Shown piece by piece: positions 12,127-25,006 of a stretch of DNA of 64,000 nt. The DNA comes from Poecilobothrus nobilitatus (taxonomy: Eukaryota; Arthropoda; Insecta; Diptera; Dolichopodidae): positions 216,244,965 to 216,308,964 of the forward strand of contig OX352774.1 in assembly GCA_947095535.1 (NCBI GenBank). Reading direction: 5' to 3'. Numbering within the stretch: position 1 is the first letter of the stretch; each line of letters begins with the position of its first letter. Both the position numbers and the translations under genes were made by a program. The notes below the pieces were generated by a model. The model did no database searches. It was given only the letters and a program-made list of their open reading frames with translations, and was not told the DNA's origin.

Positions 12127-12926
12127 TATTGATTTTGGTTTAATTTTAAAATCGGTTTAATAATTTTTATAAGTTTTTTTAAAAAAAAAAACTTTTTTGA
12201 AGGAACAGTGCACAACTATTTCCTTTGATATTTTAAACCAAAATGAAATCTAAATTCGGGAAATGAAGAGTCGTTGTACTGGAATGATTTTTTTTTATTT
12301 TATTTTTGTTTTTTTTTTCTTTATTTGTTCTTATAGAATCAAGAAAAAAAAATAAAAAACCTGTAGAAGAAAAAAAAGTTTAAGTAACTTGTTTTAATTT
12401 TTTGTCTTTGTTTGAAATTATTGCTGAAAATGGAAAAATTAACAAAAAAAAAATGAGAAAGAAAATTGTTTCTATTTTTTGTGATTTTCTTTTTTGTACA
12501 GATTTTCATAAAAATCTTTGATTAGATTTTAATGGATTTAAAATAGACATTGTTAGAAAAACAAAAAACAAAAATTATAAAACTATATAAAAAGAGTGGT
12601 TTTCGTAACTTTTATAAAACCAGGAAATAAAAGTACATTGATATTAAGAACTTTTTTTTTTGTACTTATTCGATTTTAATAAAATGGTTATGATGGAAAA
12701 ACAGGCACCTCTTTCAATTCATTTTTAATAATTTTAGTATTCATATATTAGATATGTCTTTAATAATCGATAAAATGTTATGTCAATCAAGTATTAAATC
12801 TTTATGAAAAATGGCGGATTTTTCTATACGTTGATAACTTAATTAGCTGTTATTTACTCTTTTCAAAACCATAATAAAATTCAATCCAAATCGGACAATG
12901 AAAGAATAAATTTTTTAGCAAAATTA
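12127..12926. other. Upstream region of the 238-residue protein gene
   Basis: A/T-rich and non-coding. It is expected to hold the 5' untranslated region and promoter of the minus-strand gene starting at 12126, but no convincing TATA/Inr pair can be singled out in this composition. Confidence 0.4.
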
Positions 12927-13050
12927 TACAAACTAACTGTAAGTGTTCGAAAAACTAAATAATCACTGTCAGTTATAATAGACAGTGATACAAACTAACT
13001 GTAAGTGTTCGAAAAACTAAATAATTACTGTTAGTTATAATAGACATTGA
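12927..13050 (+). repeat. Tandem duplication, 2 x 62 bp, with internal hairpin
   Basis: The unit beginning TACAAACTAACTGTAAGTG repeats exactly once with period 62 (12927-12988 and 12989-13050). In the first unit CACTGTC and GACAGTG flank a 10-base loop and form a perfect 7-bp hairpin. In the second unit the same arms have decayed (TTACTGTTAG / TAGACATTGA). Non-coding. Confidence 0.8.
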
Positions 13051-16000
13051 TACTCATATGTTTAGGACAGCAAAAATTTCCATTAATTTGATAAAAATTA
13101 ATAGAATAATTGGGAAATATCTGAAGGACTATTTATTACAATATCTTCTGCAGTATCCTACTACATATGGTACAAGTTCGAATCGGAATATAAATAAAAT
13201 TAAAATTTAAAAAAACAAAATACTGAAGAATCTGTACATAACTGTTAAATGAAATAACTTATTATCAAAGAAATATTGTGACTTATAAATCAATAAAATT
13301 ATACTAAACAACTATATAGAAAAAAAGCTATCTGGTAAATGCGATAGTAACTCAATGTTTTGCATTTTGAACAAATCCACAATACAAGTATAGATCAACA
13401 TTATAGTACAGCAAATATATTAAGAAATTGTCAACTTTCTAAAGTATATATTTATATACATAAATGAATCGAGCGATAAAAATATTCAACAATTTAACAA
13501 CATGGTTAAAACCAGCAAATAGTAATCCATTTAAACAAAAAATTAGAAAATATATAATGGAAAACTGAAAATTTCGATTAGCTACCATGTACGATTTTAT
13601 TAAGACTTTGGCGATTAATTTTCCAAAATGTCGATTTATGAAGCTGTCATTAAGCAAATCAAATAGTTCTAGCCAAAGCTAAATTTGATTCTTCATTTAA
13701 TATTAAGGTGATTCTTCATTTAATTAGTAGGTGTATTGACAACATAACATATTGTTCTTAATCTAAAAGATTTCCAGAAAAGATCATAAAAATATCCATT
13801 TTGTTTAATAGTTTTGTACATTTTATTTTGTACTTTGTATTTTATAGTACAAACAAACACAATTTGATTTTTTTTATACATATTCTGGAAAAAGCAATAT
13901 AACCCTGTTTTATAACTAACTTTAAAAGCACTCCTATAATTACATATTGTTTTAAATACATTTTTAAGTATTTTGAGTTTTTTTCATTTTTTCTAATTCA
14001 TTTATTTAAGAAAATGAACTGAAGTGATAAATTTACCATTAACTGTAAACAGTTGTATAACAATTAGTGTACATTTTCAGAAATAAAATACTTGTAACCT
14101 TTCAGATAAGCAGAAAATCTTGTCAATATGCCTGTTAGTTAGAAAGATATATTAAAAAATATGAAGAGTGAAATTTAACTTTTAAGAACTGTTTGACCCT
14201 CTCCAATGAAGTCATCGGAAATCGTCTCTTTGTAAAATTAATTTTGATGTCATAGACTACCTTTCTGCAGGGTAAAAAGAAAATCTGATATAGGAACTAA
14301 CTATATAACAAAATTTAAATAACTCTTCCTATTATAATATATCCTGATGTCACTTCAAACTATGTGCAGTTATCATATGACTTTTTGGATTATGTTTGCT
14401 TATCTTTAACAATTATATCAGTCAAAAGTCAATTGAATATGGATAGAAATCTATTTTGTGTTTATTATATTGTATTGTCATTTGTATTTTATTGTTATTG
14501 TATTATCCAAAGTATATTTTTTTTTTGTAGTTAAAAGTGTGAAGTAAAATTATTTTAAATATTTTAGCCAAAAAAAAAAAAGATTTTCAATATTTTATAA
14601 TATAAATTAAATAATAAAATTCAATATTTATATTTATTTTCTTTCTACTTTCTCTTATTAACGGTAAAATGAAATTTGTCATTTGATTGGATATTTATTA
14701 CATAATATATATAAGAATTTCAAAAGACACTTTTTTACGTTCACACTATTTTTATGACTATTTTTGAATTATGCAATTTGTATAATGCACATTTGAAGTG
14801 TGATAAGGACTTTATATAATATATACACATGCAGTGTAAAGTGACATAATTTACATCTTATTTTATATTTACTGTTTTTTAAATTTTTCTTTTTATATTA
14901 TTTTGTAACACTCTGTATGAGTAATAGCTCATTATAGAAAAAAAATAAATTCCATATAAATTCAATAAATCAACAAGGTATTAGTTAAAAAATTTTAAGT
15001 TTTTCGTAAATTTTAAAATGATTGTCATTACTAAAATGATTCTAAACTAACTAGAACACAACTTTTTTTTATACTTGAAGTTATACTTGAAGTTTTTTTA
15101 TACTATCGCATTTACTATGTACTATCTGGTACTACATAAAAAGAATGTCAAAGAACTACAAAAATAAAATCAATTATATATATATATATATTACTAATTT
15201 AATTACCCTATAGCCTATAGGTAGATGAAGAAAAACAAACATAAAACATAACATAAAACATAAACAACATAAAATTTATTAAAATTTCTAAAGATAAAGG
15301 TATAAAGTAGACATCTTTTATAATACATTGTATACTACAGTTAATGAATTAAGATCTATTATTTAAGAGCCTGATCTGGTTCAATTAATACCCCTTTATA
15401 AAAAACTAAAACATTATATATGTACATATATGTAAATGTACCTTATACCTACATACCTATATTTATGTACGCGCAATTAAGTTTTCATTTTACCAAAATA
15501 ATAAATTAAAATTTTTTTTTCAATATTTATAGTTTAATGAATTATACTATCAATCTCTCCATCTCATTCTCTCATTCTTTTTTTTTTCTTTCAAATTTTA
15601 AATAACCCTGTAGCCTATACTATATATATATGTAGTATACCACAATCAAAAAGCGTTCAATTAAAATTTTTGTATATGAATGAAAAAAAAATTTATACAT
15701 ATTAGAATTCACTTAACATACCACTTATATTATTTAATATTAAAAGCAAATCATAATACAAAACAAAAAAAAAAAACAAAAGAAACATATATATAATCAT
15801 TATTATCATCATCCTCTAATTCACCATTTATTAATAACATTTATACCAGACAACTCATGTGTTCTGGTAATTTGATAAAAAGAAAACCAGAAACAAAAAA
15901 AGTAAAAAAAAAAAAAAATTAAATCAAAAAAAAGAAAAAATTTTTTTTTTTTTTATTCACTGTGTACATTATGTACTTACATATAAAATAAAAAAAATAT

Positions 16001-16442
16001 ATTGTGGTTAGATACTTAGTTTAAGTAAAAGAAATCAACAAGTACCTATATATTTTTTAATAGTTTTATGTTTTATTATGATCCCAATATTATCTTAACT
16101 TCCCGAAAAACAACTTTCTTTTCCTTAAAATATCATTACATTTTGCCATATTCTATCTTATATATATATTCAATAATCTCTTTCACCCATTACCTCTATA
16201 ACTTTAATATAACTGTACTGTAGAAAAAAAAAAAAAGAAAAGAATATCTGAACGTTTATGCATTTAATTAAAATTACAGTTTGTTTGCGATGGTATGTAC
16301 TTGATTGCGTGGTTTGTTGTAAAACAACAGGTAACAAGAGAAAAATTATTTTTTCCAAACATGATTATATATACTACTTGTAGATTTTATTTGTTTTTTT
16401 TTTTTTTTTTGTGTTAAAAAATCTACATTAGATTGTAACTAT
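13051..16442. other. Non-coding stretch with a foldback-core fragment
   Basis: No gene. Positions about 13880-13935 contain TATTCTGGAAAAAGCAATAT followed by ACCCTGTTTTATAACTAACT, a diverged piece of the core shared by the foldback elements at 35.3, 36.9 and 38.3 kb. The rest is A/T-rich with short (AT)n near 15175-15192 and a run of ACATAAAACATA words near 15240. Confidence 0.5.
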
Positions 16443-17452
16443 GCAAGGTGTCCAATTGTGAAAAATCACAAGTGGAAGAAAGGGGGAGTAAAGAACATTG
16501 TGACAAACAAAAATATTTTCTTTTTAACAAAAAAAATTTGATAATGTTATGAAAATTTATTTACATTTTATCTTGGTTTAGAAATAATATTGTTTCGATT
16601 TTCTTAATGAAACTGTTACAGTATAACCTCCATATAGTGAACCTTAGATTTAGACAACATTTCCATTTAAAGAACCATTTTTTACTGCATTAGCATTACT
16701 ACAACTTTTTAGAACAAAAAAATAGATACTATACTACTAAATACTATTTAATACTAGATACCATTTTGGACACCTTGTATAACGAACATCTTTTAATAAC
16801 GAACCAATTCAGTTTTCCATTGCTTAAAAATTGTTACTCCATTTTACGAATTATTCACAAAAATTTTAAAAATCTTAAAAAATCTACATAAATACATATT
16901 TATGAAATCTTTGAAAACTTGTTAGCAACATTTTAAAAAAAAATTAACAATTATGTACATATATATGTACCATATTATGTCAAATTAATTTTTATGATAA
17001 TTAAATGTCAAATATCAATTCAAATTTAAAATTTATCTCGGTAAAAATATTTATGTAAAAAGGTGCAATGTAAGATTAATTTTCATTAATTTTTAAACTT
17101 TTTATCTTCATAAAAAAAATTTGTTACAGAATGGGGAAAGAACGTAAGATAATAACTTTTTTTTTAGCGAACTTCTCTATATTACGAACATAAATATGTG
17201 AATTTGGGCGGTTCGTTATATGGAGTTTTTACTGTATTTGTTTTAATCTAATATATCTTGAGTTTACCGTTATACACAAAAAAATAAATGAATTATTTTA
17301 TAAAAATATATTTTAAAAACCTTTGAACTGAACCTGATTGTATCGAGAATTACTAGCTATAGAAATAAACATCTCTTTTAATTTTTTGCTTCTTTTAATC
17401 TTCCCTATACTACTTGATACTATTCCATTTTGGACACCTTGTATAAAAATAT
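16443..17452. repeat. Interleaved copies of a GGACACCTTGTATA terminal repeat
   Basis: CCATTTTGGACACCTTGTATAA occurs near 16761 and again near 17429, both preceded by similar ATACTA..GATAC sequence. The inverted form GCAAGGTGTCCAA begins near 16444. A related GGACACCCTGTATA is at about 53754. These look like ends of one or more small DNA transposons that overlap the pogo-like element. The order of insertions was not resolved. Confidence 0.45.
16619..17234. mobile_element. pogo-like non-autonomous transposon flanked by TA
   Basis: The left end reads CAGTATAACCTCCATATAG and continues toward GAACC. The right end, read inward on the minus strand, gives CAGTAAAAACTCCATATAAC and continues with GAACC. 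Both ends directly abut a TA dinucleotide, the target duplication typical of Tc1/mariner/pogo elements, and CAGT termini are usual for the pogo/Tigger group. The 616-bp interior has no transposase frame, so this is a MITE-type derivative. Confidence 0.7.
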
Positions 17453-17652
17453 ACTTTACCTCACTATTTTATTCAATTATTTATCGTAACATTTCCGATT
17501 CTACTGAAATTCTTGTACAGTTACTATTAGAAGTTTGGTATACAGGCAATAGGCAGTTAGAGAACAAATAAAATTGGTGTATCATGACGACATAACGGCT
17601 GTATAAGCAACTTTTTTAAAATTAAAAAAACAAGGTAGAATGTAAACCAACG

Positions 17653-18932
17653 GTTTTTAAAAGCGCACATTTCCAAAACTCAATACAAACTGTTTAGAAT
17701 TGTGATTTGCACAAAAATTTGAAAATTTCATGTTATAAGAAAAAACGTGAAAATAGGACATTTTTGAAATTTTGAGGGGCTATAAGTCCGGAATCCTATA
17801 TAACTAAGAAAAGCCGTTAACACACGTAAAAATATATTATTAAACCTTTAATTTTCATGTCTTGCCGAAGAAAAATTTGTACAGGTGTCTAAGTTACAGT
17901 TGTCTAAAAATAGCAAATTTTCAATTTTTGAGGCGTAATAACTCTTAAAGAGGGGGTGTTACCAAAAAATTTTCTGAGGAAACTTATACTAATTCTAAAA
18001 GTTCTTTCTTGTCTCAAAATTTCAGGTTCCTATCTAAAGGGGTGCCGGAGTTATGAAAAAAGAAATTTGATGCAAAATGTGGTTTTCACATAACGGTAAA
18101 TTTAAATAGTAAATTACAAAATATTACATAATTTTGATATTGTTTTATATAGATAATAAAATTTTCGATCTTCTGGCGGTTTTAGATTGCAAAATTATTA
18201 CGCAGAGCTCGAGATATATACATCTGAAAATGGGGCTTTTTCGCAATTTTGAAGAGCTGCAACTTTGGAACCCTTTACAATTAAAATAAACCTTTAACAC
18301 ACGTAAAAATATATTATTGTAGCTTTAATTTTTATATCTTACAGAAGTAAAATGTGTACAGGTTCCTAAGTTACAGGTGTTTAAAAATAGCAAATTTTCA
18401 ATTTTTAAGCCCTAATAGCTCATAAACAGGGGGTGGTCCGAAAAAATTTTCTGAGCAAACTTATACTAATTCTAAAAGTTCTTTCTTGCCTCAAAATTTC
18501 AAGCTTCTATCTAGAAGCGTGCCGGAGTTATGAAAGTAGAAAAATCATGCAAAATTTGGTTTTCACATAACGGTAAATTTAAATACTAAATTTAAAAAAA
18601 TTGTATAATTTTGATATTAATTTACAAAGATAAAAGAAATACCTGTCGAATGACGTTTTCAGATTGAAAAAATCTTAAGCAGAACATAAGATATATGCAT
18701 TTAAAAATAGGGCTTTTTCAAAATTTGAGGGGCTGTAGCTCCGTAATGGGGGGGGCTACATGAAAAAGTTGTTCCACAAAATTATTTTTTTTATGAGACC
18801 TACCTATGGTTAAAATTTTTTTTCTCTATCTTTAACGGTGTAGAAGTTTTGTAAACAGACGGACGGACGGACGGACAGAGTGAAACTAATAAGCACATTT
18901 TTTCAAAATTTTTTTGGAAATGTGCTAAAAAA
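17653..18932 (+). mobile_element. 1.28-kb TIR element with internal 475-bp tandem units and (ACGG)n
   Basis: The ends are inverted copies of TTTTTAA-AGC-CACATTTCCAAAA (left about 17653-17678, right about 18909-18932). Inside, a module repeats with a period near 475 bp. GGGGCTATAAGTCCG.. at about 17776, GAGCTGCAACTTTGG at about 18248 and GGGGCTGTAGCTCCG at about 18726 start successive units, the third one partial. Units share TTAACACACGTAAAAATATA, CAAATTTTCAATTTTT, CTTATACTAATTCTAAAAG and GTGCCGGAGTTATGAAA. A short GGAC/ACGG microsatellite lies near 18857-18878, just inside the right end. No protein is encoded. A diverged short relative is at 7184-7515. Confidence 0.7.
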
Positions 18933-19317
18933 ATGAAGAAAAAATCAAAAATTATAATATTTTGAAATTATTTTTTTTTATATTTTGTTTTTTTAAAGCT
19001 AGATTAGAAATGAAAAAAAGAAATTAGAAATGAAAAAAATTCTCTTGTGAAAAGTAGCAGAGGTCAGCAATGAAACGAAAAAAAAAAAAAAGTTGTGGAG
19101 AAATATTTTTTACGAAACAAAGAAAATATCGTTTCGAAATTTTATCTAATGAAGTTTAATATTTTTGAAGCTTTCGCCACAAAAATCAAAAAAAAAGTTG
19201 CCTAAAAATTTTTTTAAAGAATTTTTTAAAAAATTAAATGAAAAATATATACGTAATAAATATTTTTTTGCTCCGAAGAGAAGTGTTAAAAAAAAATGTT
19301 AAAATAATAATTGAAAG
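18933..19317. other. Non-coding stretch
   Basis: A/T-rich, with a short local duplication AGATTAGAAATGAAAAAAA near 19002-19038. No gene seen. Confidence 0.45.
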
Positions 19318-20592
19318 TTGCTTCAATATCGTTTCAATCCAGACTCGTCAATAAAAATTTAAAGTTCATAACATAACAATTAACAAATAGCGATGTCGTT
19401 TAAATTACTTAAAAGAAAAAATTCCTAATTCCTAAGTTCTTAAACTGACTACAGGAATTTGTTTGTGTTATCGTCTTTTTGAAAAAATCAAATCGAACCG
19501 CCTTTGGTCGAACACTTATTCGAACACTGACAAAATGAATCTTTTTTCGAAACTGATTAAAATTGCATTGGCATTTGCATTTGCCATATACTATACAGGC
19601 TACTGAATTAGACTTCACGTTTTCCTTTGCTTTTCTTTCATTTTTTTTTATTTGATAAATTTACGGTAATTTTTTAAAAATAAAATTATCTTAGTGAAAT
19701 TTGAATATGTATCCATAAATTTTCACTACAATTGACTTGTAAATTATCCTTAATGCTCAGAAAAAAAAAAAATAAATTTTCCTCCAATTTTCTTTTTGTA
19801 TTTTTTTTTTTTTTTTAAGAAATTCCAGTGATTTTATGTTTAATTTTAACAAAAAAAAAAAAAAAAAATTGCATAACTGAATTTAATGTGTTATTCAATT
19901 TTTCTTCTTTTAGTTAAGTTGTAGTTTTAGGGGCAATGATCTTAAAAAATTTAAGAATTTTCTAATTCTTCTTAATAAAAATTGAAATCAATTTTTTGTT
20001 TTTTTTATAAATACTGTAATTAACTATAATTTCCCAACAAGAAAATTATTTTATTAGATTTATAATTAAAGAATTTTTTTAGTTCTACGTACATATATAG
20101 CAAAATAATTTTTAAAAATTATAAAAAAAAAAACTTTAGTCGTTGTAAAAAATGTACATATTGTAAAGAATATTCTTATTTAAAATCCTGTGAAATTTTT
20201 GGTTGAGACCGTATTGCTTAAATTACAGTAGAACTGGAGTTATAATCACAATTTCAATATAGGGTTTTTAAAGTTTCATAAAGTTAAGCTGTGGAGTATA
20301 ACTATAGTATATTATGGCTAAATAAAAAAAAAGCTGTATTAAAAAAGACCAAAATAACAACCTACAAAATCAATACTTTCAAAAATTTTAAGAAGTTTAA
20401 GTTTGGAGTTTTTTTTTTAAAAAAAGTTAAAAGAATGATTGAAATTTGCGTCAATATCGTTTCGATGCGGATCCTTGGATAAAAATTTAAAGTTCACAAC
20501 ATAAGAAATAGTGATGTAGTTTGAAGTACTTAGAACAAAAATTCCTAACTGCTGAAAAAATTCTTTAGATTAACTACAGGAACTGTCAACAT
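19318..20592 (+). repeat. Pair of ~140-bp direct repeats, 1.13 kb apart
   Basis: Copy one (about 19320-19462) and copy two (about 20451-20592) share TCAATATCGTTTC, ATAAAAATTTAAAGTTCA, AACATAA, TAG.GATGT.GTTT and ACTACAGGAA in order. The arrangement resembles long terminal repeats of a tiny element or a segmental duplication. The intervening sequence has no coding frame, primer-binding site or polypurine tract that I can defend. Confidence 0.5.
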
Positions 20593-21526
20593 AGACAAGT
20601 TCCTGTAAAAAAATAGTTAGGAGAAATTTATGATTGAAATAAAAATTTGTTTTAGTAAATGATGTAAAAAAAGATGAAATTTTAAAGCTCGCTTTGACCG
20701 AAATTAAAAGAAATTCATAGTTTTTAAGTTATTTCGAGTTTTGTAATCGGCATACTTCTTTTTTTTTTACTATCTTAAAAATCATCCTACTATACAATTT
20801 TTTTTCATTTAGTGGTGAAGTAGGCCTTTTGTTATTGATTTGTATCTGTTTGTAGAGAGTTCGGAAATCGAAATGATAAAAATTATTCTGAAAGTTTTAA
20901 AATTTTCTATAGAACGTAGTAATATGGGATAGAATATAGAAATCAATTTTTTTTTTTCTTATTTTCATTTATTTTAAGTTTCGTGTTTCCGGTTTTATAT
21001 TAAATTTTGTTACTTTTATTTTTTATTTTTTTTTTGTAGATTTCATTGTAGATAGATAGTATGCATGTAGAACAATAAATCGGTATAATTACAAGATCCG
21101 ACCCAATTTCAGTGAGCTAAGCTGTAAAAATTCCAATTGCCATTTTACCAACAAAAATTTCCTAATCGCTTAAGGTTTTTATGTTTAAAAGATGATTAAA
21201 ATTATTATTAGTTAAAAATTCATTATAAAGATAAAGTGAATGCAAAACACCGTTAAATTTTAAAATTTTACTTTAAAATATGGGTGTACTGTTTTACTAT
21301 TAAAATTATTAAGAGATCCCTTTATTTATCTGTTCTACTATTTATTATGACATATTCACATCTAGTTACATACAAACATATATAATATTATAAGTGTCTG
21401 ATAATATTACTATTAAATGACTACTCGTATTTATTTTTTATTTTTAATTAAAAGGCATTCCTAAATGAAAATCAGAAAAAGAAAAAGAAATCACGGTATA
21501 ATTTTTGTGGAATATGATAATTGTAG

Positions 21527-21606
21527 CACAGTACTAGGTAATGAATATTGATTAGATTCTAATATTCACAGTTCTAGATAATGAATATTGAATAGATTCT
21601 AATATG
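21527..21606 (+). repeat. Tandem duplication, 2 x 40 bp
   Basis: Two adjacent 40-base units, CACAGTACTAGGTAATGAAT… and CACAGTTCTAGATAATGAAT…, differ at only a few bases. Non-coding. Confidence 0.75.
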
Positions 21607-22139
21607 TATATACTATAGATATTTTCTTTAGTTTGTTTGTTCTTCTTTATATTATCTATAGAAGTTGTAATTAATATCTGTAATTTAATATTGTTGACAC
21701 CCATTTATTATTTTATTAATAACATTGAAATCAATATATTATAAATTGTAATAAAATACATACATACATATAGTAGAATATTTAATAAATATAAATAAAA
21801 TATAAAAACTAGAAATTGAAATTTTCATAATAAAATATAAATTATGGTTTTTTAACAAAATTAGAAATATCTTAAAAATATGTTAACCTTTTTTAATCTT
21901 ATACTTAAAATTTTATATATTTCAATATATCTGTTGCCCATTTTCAAAATGGAACAAAAAAAATGTTTAAATAAAATTAGATATATTGTGTATACCATTT
22001 TATAGGTCTGTTAAACCTCTTTTGAATAGCAAAATAAAATAAAGCAAGTTTTATAGATAATTCAACTTACTTTTATTTTGTAAAACAGGCGATACACATT
22101 TAAACAGTTTTTAGTAATTTACAAAAAAAAAAAAATTTT

Positions 22140-22250
22140 TATAAGGGGTTTGGTTCCTTATGGGCGACAAATTTATACGTGCATATACATAGTTTAAAGT
22201 GGCTGCCGAAACGGCACACTTAGACCGCACTTAGCCCATTGTGATATACA
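22140..22250. other. GC-richer island, possible repeat fragment
   Basis: Against an almost pure A/T background this patch contains GGCTGCCGAAACGGCACAC and CCGCACTTAGCCCATTGTG, with a short CCGAAACGG inverted repeat. There is no open frame of note. The composition suggests an inserted mobile-element fragment, class unknown. Confidence 0.35.
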
Positions 22251-24769
22251 TACATATGTATATGTTTCAAATATCTTAAAGAAATATTAATATAAATAGC
22301 TAATTAAAGAGTAATTTTCTTCCCATTTTCATTCTTAAAGCTAAATGTTGTAAAGCAAAATTAAATATTAAAAAAAATGGTAAAATATATGTACAATGTA
22401 CATATATATATGATAACATTAAAACTATTTAAAAATATTTTAATAAATGTATAATAATCTCAAATTAAATGATTTCATAGTAAAATAAACTTAAAGAAGT
22501 TTATGATATTAAACTTAAATTTTTTAAGTCTATATTAAAATTAATAATGTATATATTCTGTGTATTCAATCTACAGGTTGTTTGATGGGCAGATAGAGAG
22601 GAGAGCTCAAATCAAGCAAAACACATACTAATATTAAGGAGATCTATATTATCAACCGTGTTACTGAGATAATTCAGTCTAATTATTTTTCTTTAAGTTT
22701 TTTATTCATAATTTTGAAAAAGTTAGTATTATATTATATCTCAGTAATAATTAAAAATAAACTCCCCAGTACTAAGATGTTTTTTTTTGTTTTCATCAAA
22801 ATGTGCTATCTGGTCCTTAAACACCCTTTGTAATTTTAGTTTCTAATCAATTTGGTTTTCACTTATAAACGATATTTTTTAATTAAAATTATTTTTATCT
22901 GTTTAATAGTTATGACGTTGAAGTGAGCCTGTTCTAATAAGAATAAAATTGTAAACATTATATATATAATGTATAATATAAAAAATAATACATATTATTA
23001 TATACATATACTCAAACATTTTAAAAACTCACTGAAAACATGAACATCTTTGTTCACTAAATTTTTTACGATCCCACATCAAAATTCCACAAACTTGTCT
23101 ATGTCACTCTAACGCTAATCTATAGGGTCTTTTTCTAACTCTTTAAAAAAAAAAATTTATGAGACTAATACCGTTATCCTCATCTTTATCTTTAAAAAAC
23201 AGTTCCATGTTCTTTTGTAGAATAAGCACACCCTGTTTCTCGTTCAAAATTAAAAATAATTTGATTAATTAAAGTTTAAATTTTATTTTTTTTTCTTTCT
23301 TCACAAAAATAATTAATTAATTTGAATTTTGCTACAAAATTAGACTTAGGCGTATATATTTTTTTAATTTTTGAAAAACAAACTGTTTTTGTTTTAAATA
23401 TAAAATAAAAAAAAATGTACCAAATTATACTCAGATTCGTATTGACGATTAAATTAGATTATTATTTTGATCCTAATAAAATTTTACTATTACACAAATA
23501 ATCACTAATAACAATTTCAAAAACGTAAATAATATTTTCCTTGAATTACATACATATGTACATATATACATACATATTTATTTATGTTTTGTTTAGTCTA
23601 AAAATAATTCAGTAATTGTTATATTTGCTAATTCTAAAATAAAGATTAAATTTAAAAAAAATAAGAATAAAAATATAAACAAAAACATACGAAAATACCG
23701 TTATATGAAGTTTTTTTTTTTTATTAAAATTATTTATTTATATAATTCCGGATTAAATTTTAGTTTTTTTTATTGATAATTTTTTCTATAAATTTGTATA
23801 ACTATTTATTTAAAAATAATTATTTATATATATTTTTTTTTTTTTTATTAAATAATTATTTTTAGAATTCGTGTTTTATTAAACCCTGAAATTTTACAAT
23901 TAATATTTAAAACATAAAAATTTATAACAGTAAATTTACCGTGAAGATAATCGGAAAAACAAAAAAAATGAAACAAAAAACGATTGATTAATAAATTAAC
24001 AAATTAATTGTATTGCAGTTTATACTGACATTAAAATTTATTTCCGAATAGTTTTAAAATGGTCTCTTCACTAAAAAATAAAAAAAATCAATGATAATAA
24101 TAAAATTATGAGAAAATGAATTTTATTGTGATTATAATTTTGTAATCTGTTTTTATTTTAATGATACATAGTCTAAAAAGTATTTTTTGTAATGCAAGTC
24201 ATGTTTTTTAATTGCTACAAGTAGGTAATAAGAATTTTTTTTAAACGACATCACTTAAATATGTTTCGAACTGACTGATTATTATTGAAACAAACAAAAT
24301 AATTGCAAAGATAATTTTCTTTTTTAATTATATAACGAATTATATATTAAAAGTTAGCAGTGATGTCCAAAAAAAACATATCTAACATTCATAGACATAT
24401 CTAACACTCTACATTTTTTTTTTAAATCTATATAAAAAATTTTCGAAAAAAATTCGAAATAAAAATTATTTTTTACTTAGAAGTTAAAATTCAAATTAAA
24501 GTTAGTAAACATTTTTTTTTCCCCCTTTCTACTCCTTTAAGGAGTATATAGGATATAATAACTAAATCATTTATTATTAATTTTTAACTAAGCTTCAGTT
24601 TCGGGAATCATTAATTTCACTAAGCAGTTGATTACTCGGCTGTAACTATTGTACAAAACTATGAAATGTAAATATTTCTTTTATTTTTAAATTCTACGCC
24701 ATCTTGATCCATCATCTTATACAAGAATTCTGTTATTATTTTAATATTACAATGTGATATTAATTATGT

Positions 24770-24776
<7 letters not shown>

Positions 24777-24804
<28 letters not shown>
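24777..24804. repeat. (AT)n microsatellite
   Basis: About 14 uninterrupted AT dinucleotides. Similar tracts occur at 36629-36658, 42229-42250 and 47935-47964. Confidence 0.9.
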
Positions 24805-24809
<5 letters not shown>

Positions 24810-24935
24810 TACTTATTTTTAATTTAACTATATTATACCAGAAATTATATACATACATATAATAATTATACCAATTATACCAAAGTATAAATTATAAGAA
24901 AATAAATATATATTATTTTTTATTAATTTATATGA

Positions 24936-25006
24936 TTCAGCCGGGTTTTGAACCCGAAACTTTTCAAATGAATGGCTGGTGTTTTAATCACTACGCCATT
25001 GGCTGG
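24936..25006 (-). mobile_element. tRNA-related SINE head or tRNA pseudogene
   Basis: The minus strand reads CCAGCCAATGGCGTAGTGAT… and ends …CGGGTTCAAAACCCGGCTG. A-box (TGGCGTAGTGATT) and B-box (GGGTTCAAAACCC) promoter elements are intact, and the TΨC arm pairs well. The acceptor pairing is only about five base pairs (CAGCC/GGCTG) and no acceptable anticodon arm forms, so a functional tRNA is unlikely. A SINE head fits best. Confidence 0.6.

Larger units (their letters stand above)
20593..24935. other. Long non-coding stretch
   Basis: No gene found on either strand. It contains the tandem duplication at 21527-21606, a GC-richer island at 22140-22250 and a (AT)14 microsatellite at about 24777-24804, each listed separately. 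A small palindromic TATATATAATGTATAATATA patch lies near 22958-22980. Confidence 0.5.

Noticed and set aside
24936..25006. Possible tRNA gene with intact A and B boxes
   Set aside because: Only about five acceptor pairs and no acceptable anticodon stem; treated as a SINE head or pseudogene.
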